The position numbers and the translations under genes are program-made. From the NCBI GenBank assembly GCA_020226215.1, contig CM035230.1, positions 1,883,501 to 1,947,500 of the forward strand: a stretch of 64,000 nt of DNA. The letters run 5' to 3'. Under the pieces are notes generated by a model that was given only the letters and a program-made list of their open reading frames with translations, did not search any database and had not been told where the DNA came from. Source of the DNA: Sindora glabra (Eukaryota; Streptophyta; Magnoliopsida; Fabales; Fabaceae). Below are positions 1 through 12,347 of the stretch, piece by piece. Each line of letters starts with the position of its first letter. Position 1 is the stretch's first letter.

Positions 1-1100
1 TATCTTCTACTTAAAGAAAATCCTAAGAGTAGGGAAGAAAACCACTCACTTAATTTTTTTTTCACTTTTATTTTCCAACAACCCTTTAGAACTTAAATTA
101 AATTTTAGATATTTAGGAAGAAGGATAACCATAAGTTATAAAGGAATTTAGAAAAAACTCTTTGATTACCTTACTATTTCAAGTTGTAAAACCCCCTTTT
201 TGTTTTCCTTGCAAATAATGGTCTTCTTCCTCTCTTCTTTCATGTTTTTTCTAGCCAAAGAAGCAGAAATTTACCTCAAAATTGGCTAGCCAAGTATTTA
301 AACTTCCAAAGAAAACCATTGAGAAAATCTTTTATTTATTTACTAATTTATCTTAAATTTTTTTTAAAAAAATATTGAGACACTTCGAGGGGCTGGCAAT
401 TACATTTTAAAGGCTAAAGATTTAGAAAATAATTGCCTCTATTACCAATAAAATTAATTTACATAAAATAGGTAATTAGGATTTATTACAAAATGACTTA
501 AAATTTTTCCTTTTTCTTATTTAGGTTCTTAGCTTTCCTTCAAAGCTTGGGCCAACGATGGGTCCATGTTTTTTAGCCACAAAAGTCAGATTTGGGCCTT
601 CAAAAATTGGGCCAAACTAGCCCAACACAAATAAAAATTAAATCACTTAAAAAGAACAAAAAGAGTTTATTATAATTTAGCCCCAAATCTTTTACTTTCT
701 TGCATTTTCACCCTTAAATCTTTAAATATCTTTGGCACTTCACTTTTGATCTTCTACAATCATTTTTAAGCCCTAAAAATTAATTTAGGCTAGTTATAAA
801 ATTTTAAAATTAATTTACTACATTTTCAACTTATTTTCTCACTTTTTTTATTTACTAGGTTTTAGAATTTTAGCAAATTCTTAAACAAAATTTTCAAAAT
901 ATATTATTGAGTTTTTAATTTATTTTTTTTATCTATTTTAATGCCTATTAAAAATTTCAAAATTATTTTAGTTATGCTCACTCTCAAATTATTTTATGAT
1001 TCATTTGAATTTCATCGATTTTTCTATTGACTTTTCTAAATCAGGGTTTTATAGAGAAATTTCTTACTTGATATCTATTGCCCTATTTTGGGATATTACA
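1..1100 (-). mobile_element. Long LTR of a Ty3/gypsy-type element, cut by window edge
   Basis: Read on the minus strand, the sequence starts TGTAATATCCC at 1100 and runs off the left edge of the window. It shares ordered blocks with the solo LTR at 15475-18333: a GTGAGAAAATA...AGTAAATTAATTTTAAAA stretch, a TTAAAAATGATT...AAGTCAAAA stretch, and GGGGCTRAATTRTAATAAAC. It interrupts a reverse transcriptase relic that resumes at about 1101, so it is a younger insertion into that element. Whether it is a solo LTR or one end of a full element cannot be seen here. No coding frame is present. Confidence 0.7.
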
Positions 1101-3545
1101 TTGTACCTATGATCTTGGCTCTAAAGAAAGATAGGACATAGTGCATGTGTGTTGACTATTAAGCTATCAATAAAATCACTATAAATTATAAATATTCTAT
1201 CGCTAGATTAGATTATATGCTTGATGAATTGCATGATTTGTGTATGTTTTCTAAAATTGATTTGAAAAATGGCTACTATCAAATTTACATGAAAGAAGGT
1301 GAAAAATGGAAAATGCTTTTAAGACAAAATATGATTTGTATAAGTGGTTAATGATGTCATTTGGTTTAACTAATGCACCTCATACTTGCATGAGATTAAT
1401 GAACCATGTCTTGCATTCTTTCATTGGAAAATTTGTTATGGTTTACTTTAATGACATTTTAGTTTATAGAAAAAATTTGGATGAACATGTTGAGCACTTG
1501 CATTCTATGTTTAGAGTTTTAAGGGAAAATAAATTGTATGCAAATCTTAAGAAGTATTCATTTTACTTGGAATCTATTGTGTTTTTGGGTTTTATTGTTA
1601 GTTCAAGAGCATTAAGTGTTAATGAAGAGAAGGTTAAGGCAATTAAAGATTGACCTATACCTAAGAATGCTAGTGAAGTAAGAAGCTTTCATGGTTTAAC
1701 AAGTTTTTATAGGAGGTTTGTAAAGGATTTTAGTTCTATTGTAGCACTTTTGACTAAACTTGTTAAAAAGAATGTTATGTTCAAATCGGATAATATGCAT
1801 GAAAGGGCTTTTAATACCTTGAAAGAAAAATTGACCAATGCTCCATTATTATGTTTTCCTAATTTTGATAAAGCTTTTGAAGCTGAATGTGATGCTTCTA
1901 GTGTTAGATAGGAGTTGTACTAATACAGGACTCTAAATTGATTGCATACTTTAGTGAAAAGCTTAGTGGAGCAGCATTGAATTATCCTACTTATGACAAG
2001 ATGCTCTATGCATTGGTGAGAACATTGCAAATTTGGCAGCATTACTTGTAGCTAAGGGAGTTCATCATTCATTCAGATCATCAAAGTTTAAAGTTTTTGA
2101 AATCTCAAGGTAAGCTTCAAAAGAGACATGCCAAGTGGTTGGAATAGATTGAAATGTTTCCTTTTGTAATCAAACATAAGAGTGGAAAGGAAAACATTAT
2201 GACTGATGCATTGTCTAGGAGGTATGCATTGCTTACTTCTTTGTAAACTAAATTACTTGGTTTTGAACATATTAAGAACTTATACGTCAATGATTTTGAT
2301 CTTGGCCAAGTATGAGATTCTTGTTCTAAGCATGCTTGTGGGGACTATTATAGGCATGATGGTTTCTTGTTTAAGAAAAATAAATTATGTGTGCCTATAT
2401 TTCCTTGCATGAAATGTTAGTTAGAAAAACTCATGATGGTGGATTAATAAGACATTTTAGTGTGTAAAAAACTTTAGAAATTCTATTTAAGCATTTTTAT
2501 TAGCCTACCATGAAGTGTGATGTGCAATTTATTTATGACAAGTGCCTAACATGTAAACAAGCAAAATCTAAAGTCATGCCCTATAGTTTCTATATACCTT
2601 TGCCTATACATAATTAACCTTGGACTGATATCTTCATGGATTTTGTGCTAGGATTACCTAGAACTCAAGATGGAAAAGATAACATATTTATTGTTATTGA
2701 TAGGTTTAGCAAGATGGCACATTTCATTGCATATTCTAAAACTAATGATCCCACACATATTATTAATTTGTTCTTTAAGGAAGTAGTATGCTTGCATGGT
2801 TTGCCAAGAACAATAGTAAGTGATAGAGATGTTAAGTTCCTAAGTCACTTTTAATGTACTTTATAAGGTAAGCTAAGAATTAAACTCTTATTTTCTACTA
2901 TTGCACATCCTCAAATGGATGGACTAAACTAAAGTAGTTAATAAGATATTTACTACTTTATTATGTGTTATCATTCAAAAGAATCTAAAAAATTAGGAAA
3001 GATGTTTTCCATATGTTGAATTTGTTATAATAGAACTGTTCATTCTACTACTTCTTATTCTCTATTTGAAGTTGTGTATAGCTTTAACCCCTTGACTCTA
3101 TTAGATATCTTACCTTTACCTACTAATGAACATGCTAATTTGGATAGTAAGCATAAAGTAGATTTTGTTAAGGAGTTATATGCAAGAGTTCGAGCCAACA
3201 TTGGGAAAAAGAATGAGCAATACTCAAAGCAAGCCAATAAAGGGTGCACCAAAGTTGTTTTTGAACCTAAAGATTGGGTTTAGTTCATATATGAAAGGAA
3301 AGGTTCCCTACACAAAGAAATCCAAGCTACAACCTAGAGAAGATAGGCCATTTCAAGTTCTAGAGATAATCAACGATAATGCTTACAAGATAGATTTGCT
3401 AAGTGAATATGGTAATGTAAATGTTATATTTAATCCTTTGCATAGAATTGGATGTCCCATGACTAAAGCCAAGACTAAGAAGGTGAAACAAGCTTTGTAA
3501 GGCCTAATTATGGAGATCAAAGGAAAAGAAGAACAATATGAAATA
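1101..3545 (+). pseudogene. Ty3/gypsy pol relic: reverse transcriptase, RNase H, integrase
   Basis: The translation follows plant Ty3/gypsy pol in normal order. The fingers region (about 1101-1300) reads CVDY-stop-AINKI. The palm and thumb (1306-1653) contain FGLTNAP and LGF, and the connection segment has VRSFHGL at about 1680. RNase H (about 1860-2225) ends in DALSRR. The integrase zinc region is at about 2260-2560, the catalytic core at 2630-2945 with MDFVLGLPR and IVSDRD, and the C-terminal region runs to about 3500. It is dead: there are many stops and frameshifts, the RT active site is YFND (1444-1455) instead of YFDD, and several Trp codons have become stops. The 5' part, including gag and protease, lies beyond the LTR inserted at 1-1100. 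It belongs to the same family as the element at 57307-63318. Confidence 0.9.
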
Positions 3546-3639
3546 GAGGCTACACCAAGATGAGTCACTTTCTTACAACTTAAAGATGCTATGATCCTAA
3601 CTTGAAGACAAGAATTTAGAGAGCCCAATTCACATGACT

Positions 3640-4286
3640 AGTTTGCACTTGTGGGCTATGATTGTTTAGTTTATTACAATTATTTGGTTTATTGGAATAT
3701 TTTTTGTTTAAACCTAATCAAATAATAAATAAGCCTAATTTCTTATTTTTATTTAAATTTTCATAGGTATTTATAGGCTAAATTTTTCATATGACCTTTG
3801 TTTTTGTTATTTGATATATTAGGTCATTTTAGAGTATTTTAGGCTTTAGTTTAGGATAAATATGTTTAGGCCTATTTTTTACTTTAAAATATTTTCCATG
3901 TTACTATAAGAATTTTACTATATTTACTTAGATTCATTTAAAAGGTCTTTTATTGGGTTTAAGTTGCTAAATTAGTTTTGGGCTAACATAGTGTCATTAG
4001 AGTCTATTCTCAATTATGGTTTTAGAAAGTTATATAAGAAAGCTTATTCCTTATACCATAACAAACTTGGATGATTAATAAAATTTAAATATTTCTGTAT
4101 TGTGAGAGCTTCCCCTTTGTTCTTAGGTTAAGAATAAAATCTTGTAGTCTTGGTTCTACTAGGAGGATGCAGTTAGGATCATGCTTCACTTGATGACTTT
4201 GGTTCTCCTAGTAGGTCGTGGTCAAGGTTAAGTTCTTCTTATCCTTTGTCTATTTTCTAGACAGTCCAATTGGTTCTCTTACATCA
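3640..4286 (+). repeat. Degenerate 3' LTR of the preceding Ty3/gypsy element
   Basis: From about 3811 to 4060 the sequence tracks the LTRs at 57307-58147 and 62535-63318. Shared blocks include TTTACTTTAAAATATTT, ATGTTACTATAAG, a TTTATTGGGTTTA block and GTTATATAAGAAAGCTT...TTCCTTATAC. It then diverges, suggesting a subfamily. The left border is a guess; the right border is placed at an ACATCA end that resembles the CACATCA end of the other copies. No clear target duplication was found. Confidence 0.5.
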
Positions 4287-7200
4287 TGAACAGGTTCATT
4301 TTGCATTAACTACACAATGACAATGATTACAATTTGATGATATACTAGTATACCATTAAAGTAGTGGTATCCTATAATCATCTCCTTAATAGAAAGTTAT
4401 ATTTCCACCAGTTACAAAGTTTGAAGTATCAATTATACCTTTTTAAAGTATAGGAATTTTTTTACATATGTTCCTAAGTTTTTTGTTATATTTTACCTAA
4501 AAAAATTTAGCTAGACCTAATATATAAAAGTTGTGCAAATTAAAGCTCTATAAGGATTCCAATCACATCTCATCAATTATATCAAATTTATATAATAGGA
4601 TTCCAGTCCTAATAACTAGTTAATTAATCTGCACTTGTAGTGAATTCAATGTGTACGGCTCGAGCTATTGTTAAATAATTGAGTATGACATGTGAAAAAG
4701 GGATGAACATGTACAAGTGACTTTAAAAAGCACATTAGAAACCATAAGATTAGAGGTTGTACAATTAAAGAATCTTATCAAAAAGATTTGTAGATAGCGC
4801 TCATAAGAGTGGGAGTTATCTTTTATCCATTAATTTAGATAAGGTAACCAATATGGGGACTGGTTGGCTAACTATAGTCTCAACTTTGATCCCGATTTTT
4901 ACAAGATTGCTTATGTTCTTGCAGATCTCAGTGTACATCTCTTTACTAATATAGTTGGGTCTTTAGTACCTAAAGTTGTCTTGAAATAGTTTTTATTTCT
5001 TTTTTAGGCTATTACCCTAATTTGTAACTAAAAAAAAAGAATTTTTACAGCAAAAAGAAAGTTAGGATTAACAATCTTTACATTTCATCCACTTAAAAGG
5101 CTTTAATACATTAGAGAAAAATTATTTGAATTTTATTTTCCCATTAAAATAATATAATTCTAAGTAAATGCTATTATCAATGGCTTGAAATGAGTATTTA
5201 TAATTATATATAATGGTTAAAGGGCCTAAATATTTAGATTTAAATTTTATCACCTTTTTGTTACTAGAAACAAAGGAAATAGTATATATTTTTCAAATAA
5301 AGGGAGAAATTCTAGTTTGCCAATTGATAGGATAATAGTTATTGTGTGCAAAATCAAAGTTGCAAGTAACCTGTGAGAAGCAAACATGAGTGACAAATCT
5401 ATTTATATAAAAGCTACTTCTAAATTATATTATTATATTTAGTTCATATTTAATATTCTTGAGAATTTTGTGATTATTTCAAAACTGTTATTAAGTTTTT
5501 TTATTATAAAACATAATATAATAAATTATATTTTTATTTGAAACTAAATGTATAATTAAAAAATTTTAAAACATAATAAATTAAATCTTAATATTTAATG
5601 AATCAAAATTCATTAAAATATATATAAAAATATTTATACTTTATTATATTTTAATATATAATGTATTATATTTTAATAATTAATATATTTTTTATTCAGA
5701 ATAAAATTTGGTTGCTACCTTTGGTAGCAATTAGACATTATAATACTACTTAAAAATAAGTTATGTATAAGTTGGTTGTTTATTTGTTATTTGCACCCTT
5801 TACCTTTATAAGGTATATTTCATACTAATATTATATTTTACATCATAGTTTCTTCTTTATACAAAAATATTATTATTTTATATTTTTACATATAAATATG
5901 CCTTTTTTAAAAATAAATTCTAGGGTTGTTGTATTATTCTTCAAAGAAAGAAATCATATATATAAATATATTAAAATTTATCTTTCAAATATTAGGAATA
6001 ATAATAAAAAAGAAATTACAATTAAAAAATTAATGTCATTGCATTTTTAATAATAAAAATATTTTAAAAATAAAGTGATAATTATTTCCTAGTTTAAATT
6101 AAAAATTATTTAATAAAATGATAAATAAGAGAAACAATTAAATGTGAGGATAAATTTAATCCTAAGTGCGATGCATGGATGATAAATTTGAAATTAGACA
6201 AGCTTATTATAAACATTAAATGAAGCTAAAATTTATGTCATTCTTTTGGCTTGGCAAAAAATCTAGAATATGAAGCCTAAGTTACCGAGCATTTTTTGGA
6301 TAAGTATATGTAAGAATGAGCAAGAATTCAACAATGGCTTTTTGCAATGGTAAAGCCTAAAATTTTTTATTCAATGGAGCCAAGTATCAAAATTATTGTT
6401 GGACATATATAATTTTTTGAAAGTCAATTTAAAATTAATATATTTAAATATTGGAGGGTCGGACACCTAGTTGTTTCAAGCCTTTTTAGCTAGAGCACCA
6501 TTCTTTTTTCAATCCTTAATGTTAAATTTGAAATCTTGAAGGACTTGTATTTTAGGTTTTTACTTACTAAATCTTGTTTTTGTGATTTTGTATTTTTTTC
6601 CCTAAAGGGGTTACAAAGTGAAATGATGAATGAAGGTGTACTAATACTAGTGGTAGATTATATATACTATTTTACAATTAACTAACAATGTAAAATTGTG
6701 TTCTTATTATGAAAGATTAACTAACCATGTAAATCCCTAACTTACTAGACACCTAATCTAAAAATGTGAATACACACCCCTAGATAGGTAGAATTCTTTG
6801 TTAAATAGTATACGGATACCAAGCAAGTCTCAACTGTTAAAAGCATCCACTAATGTTTCTGTTGCCCTAAAAAGAGTAGCATCTTCATCAATAGTATTTT
6901 CTCTCCATGTTCTTAGACACAAAATAAATCATAGCTACAACACTAGCATACTTGCTTGTATTTTATTTTAGTAAAGTTAAAATTTCTAGTAGCATTAGAA
7001 AAAATAAATTAAACAATTCCTAACCTCAAGCTTTATATAGGGAATGACCAATAGAAAAGGTTTCAAAAATTGAGGAAAAAAAGCATGATATAGATAAGAT
7101 GAATGTAGAATAACAACAACAAGCAAAGATAGTAATTAGACAAATTTCCCTTCATTGTGGGCAAAAGTGCAAATAAGCTTCATCAATACAAAATTTGTTA

Positions 7201-8849
7201 TGGAAATGTGCTTCAATTGAGAATACACAATTATAATATATGTTAATAAGGTTTCACTTGCTTTATAGGAAAAGAAACTGAAGGGACAACAATGTGTAGT
7301 TTGAAGAGCTAGTATAAAATGTAGTGTTTTAATTTTATTAAAAAGTTCAATATTTCAAATGGAATAAATATATCTAGCAAAAGAATCAAAAGGCTTACTG
7401 GCATTGAGACAAAGCAAAGCAGATGCATCATAATGTGATAAGTATTATGATATCTTTCGAATACTTATAATGTGATAAGTATATATAATAGAAGTTTGTT
7501 TGTTTAACTTCAAATTTGATATGAAACAAGAAGCCTATAATCTTCCATTCCTTGGAACATAACTTTTTAGTAAAAACTAGCTCCGTTTTAAGTCCATGCA
7601 CAAAGTCTAAAAGTTTACGGCCTTTTCTCTTAATGAAGTCTTATTTTATTTGAAAATGTCTTAAGAATAGAAGTGTCTATTTAGTGAATACTAATGATCC
7701 CATTCAAAAGTAAAGTAAGAAAAAAAATTCAAGCCTTCTCTCTAGTTCAAGGACATTACAGTGTTGACCAATGCAACATTAAAAGGAAAAAAGAAAAGAA
7801 AAGAGCAATCTATTAGGGTGTGGGCATGATAAATAACTAATATATATCAATAAGGAATAAAGAATCAACCAATGCTAGGTTTCCTATGGAAAAAAGGTAA
7901 CATAGATTCGTTACTCCTTTCCTCTTTTATTTTTCATGTTTGACATGTGAATGGGAACTTATAACATTGGCAGTTCAAACTTTACATATTTCCATATGTT
8001 ACATCTACCATGAACAAAGTGCTATTAGCTTATGACAAGTTGGACTGCCTTTCCCATATTGAATATGCATGCACTCCAAAAATTCCTTTGGTATGGTTGA
8101 ATGAAATACAAGAATATCAATTGTATATCTATTTGAAAATTTTTATCGTTTAACTTAAACCTAGCAAGCATGGAATTTATGAAGAAGCTCAATGCAGCAA
8201 AAATTGCAACCTAAGAAAATAAAATATAATAAAGATTTTGAATAAACTACATATTATATTAGCTATCTTTCATAACAAGCTCGATGGCATGTATGTTACA
8301 ATCTTTATCAGCTTAAATTAATGGATCATTTTTTTCAACAATTTTGAATAAACACATGGTGATAAGACATGATCACCAAAAAAAACCCAAAGAGGTCGCA
8401 TTAGGCAAACTTTTTTTGTTTGCACAAAAATATTAAAAATTAACACATAAATTTCAAAATAACATTACAAAAAAATAGTAAAGTTTCTAATAATAAAAAA
8501 TAAGAAAGCATGGGTTGCTCTAGAACCATATAACTCAGAACATATCTAATGTAAGGTTGCTAGGTGTGGCTAAACTTTAGTGATGCTATAGAAAGACAAT
8601 AACATATATCAAACTGATTGTGGTGATCTACAAATGTAGCCATATCCACATGTATAATAAACAAATGCATTAATGCTTTCATACATACTTAAAAATAATA
8701 TTGTATGCATACATGATTCTAATTATTATAGAAAAAACTCACACCTTGCTTTAGTTTTTGTAAGTTTTTCTGCAATTTTTTTCACTAATAATAATAATAA
8801 ATTGAAAAACTATGTTGTAAATTTTATTGTTGGAGTTGCAATATGTGAT
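4287..8849. other. AT-rich stretch without recognisable gene
   Basis: I see no frame with recognisable protein similarity on either strand, and no LTR pair. 5400-6150 is extremely AT-rich. A 15-base word (TAATGTGATAAGTAT) is repeated at about 7431 and 7468. The segment at 4640-5030 ends in an A-run and could be the tail of a decayed retroelement, but nothing confirms this. Confidence 0.6.
5712..5730. repeat. Short perfect inverted repeat
   Basis: TTGCTACC and GGTAGCAA form a perfect 8-base stem around a TTT loop. It lies in AT-rich DNA without a gene on either side and may be the core of a decayed foldback element. Confidence 0.6.
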
Positions 8850-8979
8850 TGTTAATTAGAAGTGAATTTATAATGTTATATCTTCAATCGAGTTAGGCAA
8901 TCACTAGATATAATATAAAACAGAGTACATATTGTAAGATATAAGTAATGTGGGATATAATGTTACTTATCTATAAACA
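8850..8979 (-). repeat. 3' LTR of the copia element, with polypurine tract
   Basis: The plus-strand sequence begins TGTTAATTAGAAG and ends ATAAACA, so it has TG...CA ends on both strands. It is followed by TTTTTTTCTC (8980-8989), which is a polypurine tract on the minus strand. The first 80 or so bases match the segment starting at 15201. Only about 130 bp long, it is a short LTR. Confidence 0.7.
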
Positions 8980-9059
8980 TTTTTTTCTCAAGTTAGGTCA
9001 TAGATATCAATCATGCCTAACTTGTTGCAAATTTCATTAACCCATTTCCCTAAAAAAAC

Positions 9060-10420
9060 TTTAGTAAATAGATTAGCTAATTGTTTTCTAGTTCTAATAT
9101 GTCTAAAATTGATGATCCTTTCTTATAACTTTTCCCTAATAAAATAATAGTCAACATCTACATGATTAGTTTGTTCATGAAAAATCGAATTTGAAGCAAT
9201 ATGAATAGTAACTTAATTGTCATGCCATAATTGCATAACCCTACGAGTCTTGATGCTAAGTTATTGAAGTAGGTAAGCAACTTATACAAGTTCAAACATA
9301 GCATAAGCCATAACTTGATATTCAAACCCTTCACTAGAGCAAGATACAACCACTTGTTTCTTACTTTTCTATGATATAAGGTTTCCACCAACAAAACACA
9401 ATACCCAAAAATAGATCTCCAATCTATAAGACATCATATCCAATTTGCATTTGAAAAAACCTTTACTCTACAATGACCATGATTTTCATATAAAACTCCT
9501 TAATCAGGCATTTTCTTCAAATATTTTAGAATGTGTGTGAGAGCATTGTGCCTTTTTCAAATACTTTAAAATGTGCGTGAGAGCATCCTAATGAGAAGTC
9601 CTCAGGGAGTTCATAAATTGACTAACCACATTTATTAGAAAGGTGATGTCAAGCCTAGTTATAGTGAGGTAGTTCAATTTTCCCACTAATCTCCAAAATT
9701 GCTTGGGATTTTCAAGTAACTCCCCATCCTCTTTTGTAATTAGAGGAGTTTCACATGGTTTACTACCAATCATCACTATTTCATTCAAGAGGTCAAGCAC
9801 ATATTTTCTCTAAGATAAGAAATTTTTTTTCCTTTCTTGAGCAATCTCAATGCCAAAGAAATATCGAAGTGCTCCTAGGTCTTTAGTTCAAAATTTAATT
9901 TGAAGAAAAGTTTTTAACTATGAAATGCCTAATTTGTCACTCCTTATAATCATAATATTATCAATATACACAATTGAAAGAATACATCATAAATCAAACT
10001 ACCTATAAAATATAAAGTGATCATGATCATTTTTTTTCATTTCGAATTCTATCACCACTTCATTGAACCTTCCAAATTAAGCTTGAGGAGATTGTTTCAA
10101 TCCATATAATAAATTCTTCAAATGTAGTACCTTCCCACACTGTTGGTTGCTCCATATACACTTTATCATGCAAATCTCTATGCAAAAAGGCATTTTTAAC
10201 ATCCAATTGGTGAAGAGATCAGTTGTTAATAGCAACAAAAGAGATAAGTGATCAAATTAAAATAATTTTTGCCATAGGGAAGAAAGTCTCTAAGTAATCA
10301 ATGTAATAGGTTTGAGTATACCTTTTGGCAACTAAATATGTTTTTAAACGAGCAATAGAACCATCCATATTCACTTTCATAATAAACATCCATTTACAAC
10401 TAATGGATTGTTTACCATCA
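9060..10420 (-). pseudogene. Copia reverse transcriptase and RNase H relic
   Basis: Minus-strand translation gives the RT start with CKWMF (about 10390), then LVAKRYTQTY, HQLDVKNAFLHRDL (about 10200) and VYMEQP. The active site is YIDN (9957-9968) where YVDD is expected. The stretch LVGKLNYLT...R.DITF (about 9690) and a copia RNase H segment with KSKKQVVV (about 9360), QLWHDN and HVDVDYYFIREKL (about 9160-9130) follow. Stops and frameshifts occur throughout. The RT active site has lost its second aspartate (GAT to AAT). Confidence 0.88.
9514..9587 (-). repeat. Local tandem duplication inside the copia RT-RNase H region
   Basis: About 32 bases (TTCAAATATTTTAGAATGTG onward, through GAGAGCAT) occur twice with a roughly 10-base spacer and a few transitions. 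On the coding strand it repeats part of the conserved LKYLK segment, so it is a duplication within the dead gene. Confidence 0.75.
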
Positions 10421-10874
10421 AGTAAAGGTACAACATCCTATCTCTGATTTACTTTAAGAGTTATCATTTCTTTCTCCATAGTAGCATGTCACCTATCATA
10501 AGAAAGAGCCTTAGAATATGACTTAAGAATAATAACGATATCTAAGAAAGCAATAAATGATCAAGAAGAAATAGGTAAAGAAGAATAAGACACATAGGTG
10601 GAAATAAAATAAAGATGGCTAGAGTTACCTATCTGAGTACAAGTGAGCAATAGGTAGATCCAACCTAGAAGACACAAGAGGAGGATTTGATTAAGAAAGA
10701 GCCAATGGAGGAAATGAAGCTAATGAATCATTTGGAATGAAGTCTGGATTGAATGATTGTATCTTGTCTGGTGGAAGAGCTACTAGTAGTACCTACACTT
10801 TATGAGAATAAACATATTCAATAGGAGTTAAATCAATTTTATTTTAGAGGAATTTATAAATCTTATGGAGGAGT

Positions 10875-12342
10875 TGCTGGAAATCGCGCATCATACATGC
10901 ACAATAGAATAAAAATCTTGCACGATTTTCACCAAGGATCCATGCGAATTTAGAACGCCATAGATTAGGGATTAGGGTTTATACCTTTCGGCCAAAAATC
11001 TTCTATCCGCTACACAGCAAATCCGATCTGCTTCTGTCCGTTTCCAATCCAATCTGCTCTCCAAACCACGAATCAAAATAGAAAACTAGAAGATCAGATC
11101 ACCAGTGCAGCGTTTAATGTGGCTGCACCTCTATGGTATCCATACGAACCCGTGAATCACCGATGAATGTAGACACCTATTGGAATTGATCTCCTTTCAC
11201 CTCGTAGTGCTAGCTACGCCTCTTCAAGAGTTTTGGTCAAGGAGAGGTGCTAGGGTTTTTCTATGCCTTTTTGGGGTGTGTGAATAATGATAATCATCCT
11301 ATTATTACCCAACAAGCCTATTTAAATAGGTGCATAGAAAAATCTAACCCATTTGGGCTTTATTCCATGTACAATTATAGGCTTACTATTGGGCCTTATA
11401 ATTATAACATGAATTCCTAAATATTAAGCCCAAACAATTTGGTCCATTAATTCCAAATTCACTAGGCTCTAAGTGTGCGATCCTACAGGCTCTCATTACG
11501 TTAGCAATGACCATTGATCATATTAATGATCATAAACAATGATTGGTGTCTAGCAACACATCATTGTTACCCAAGTAATGAGAAAGTCGGTGATTTGACT
11601 AAACCTTTACACGTGATCATCACCTATGTCCTTTTGTCCTATACATCTAGATTGAGCACGAGACATAGGACCATGTCATTCCCGTATAGCCCAATCTTAA
11701 GGTTTCTTGATTCCTAAGTAAGCTGAATGAAACAAATGTAATTGACATCCCATGTCAATTCATCTGAGCATGGCCATGTATTTTCTCAGCTTTACTTAAT
11801 TAAGGGGCCCATAGATGCTACTCCTGTTATATAGGAGGGACAAATCCAATCTTGATCACACAAATACCTCTGCATGATATGTGACATATCCAATATCTAC
11901 CCTTGCATTCACTCAACCATTAATGACATAGAATAGTATCAAAATATGAAACTCACATGTAGGGAACCTTGGTGATCTCAGGTCAAAGGACTATATTAAT
12001 AATTATCACTAAGAACCACTCATGACACTCATATAACGATCCATGTAGTGTTCTTAATATGGGTTGGTCCAGTATACAAGTTCTCTAACTTGTACTCATG
12101 TGTAAACTTAATATCCCATATAAGTCTTCACACATGCTAGTCTTAACATATCAAAGTAACCTAATCCACAATGATATATGACTACGGACATTTAAGAATA
12201 TAATTATTCTAAGGTTATTATCATAATTAAATATATTACGCAGACAATATATATAAATATAATAATTAAAATTACCATTAAAATATCATGATTCAAAATT
12301 ACAATCACCAATATGATTAGTTTTAGGGCATATACACTAACA
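10875..12342 (-). mobile_element. Solo LTR (copia-like) nested in the copia element
   Basis: Minus-strand ends are TGTTAGTGTATATGCCC at 12342 and ...TTTCCAGCA at 10875. It is flanked by a perfect 5-bp target duplication, GGAGT at 10870-10874 and 12343-12347. At 1468 bp with no internal coding sequence it is best read as a solo LTR left by recombination between two LTRs. It is more GC-rich than the surrounding copia element and unlike that element's own LTRs. The TGTTAGTGTATATGCCC start is one I associate with plant copia LTRs. Confidence 0.9.
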
Positions 12343-12347
12343 GGAGT

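Noticed and set aside
3055..3628. Minus-strand frames of 65 and 81 codons
   Set aside because: Antisense shadows of the gypsy integrase C-terminal region and the sequence just after it.
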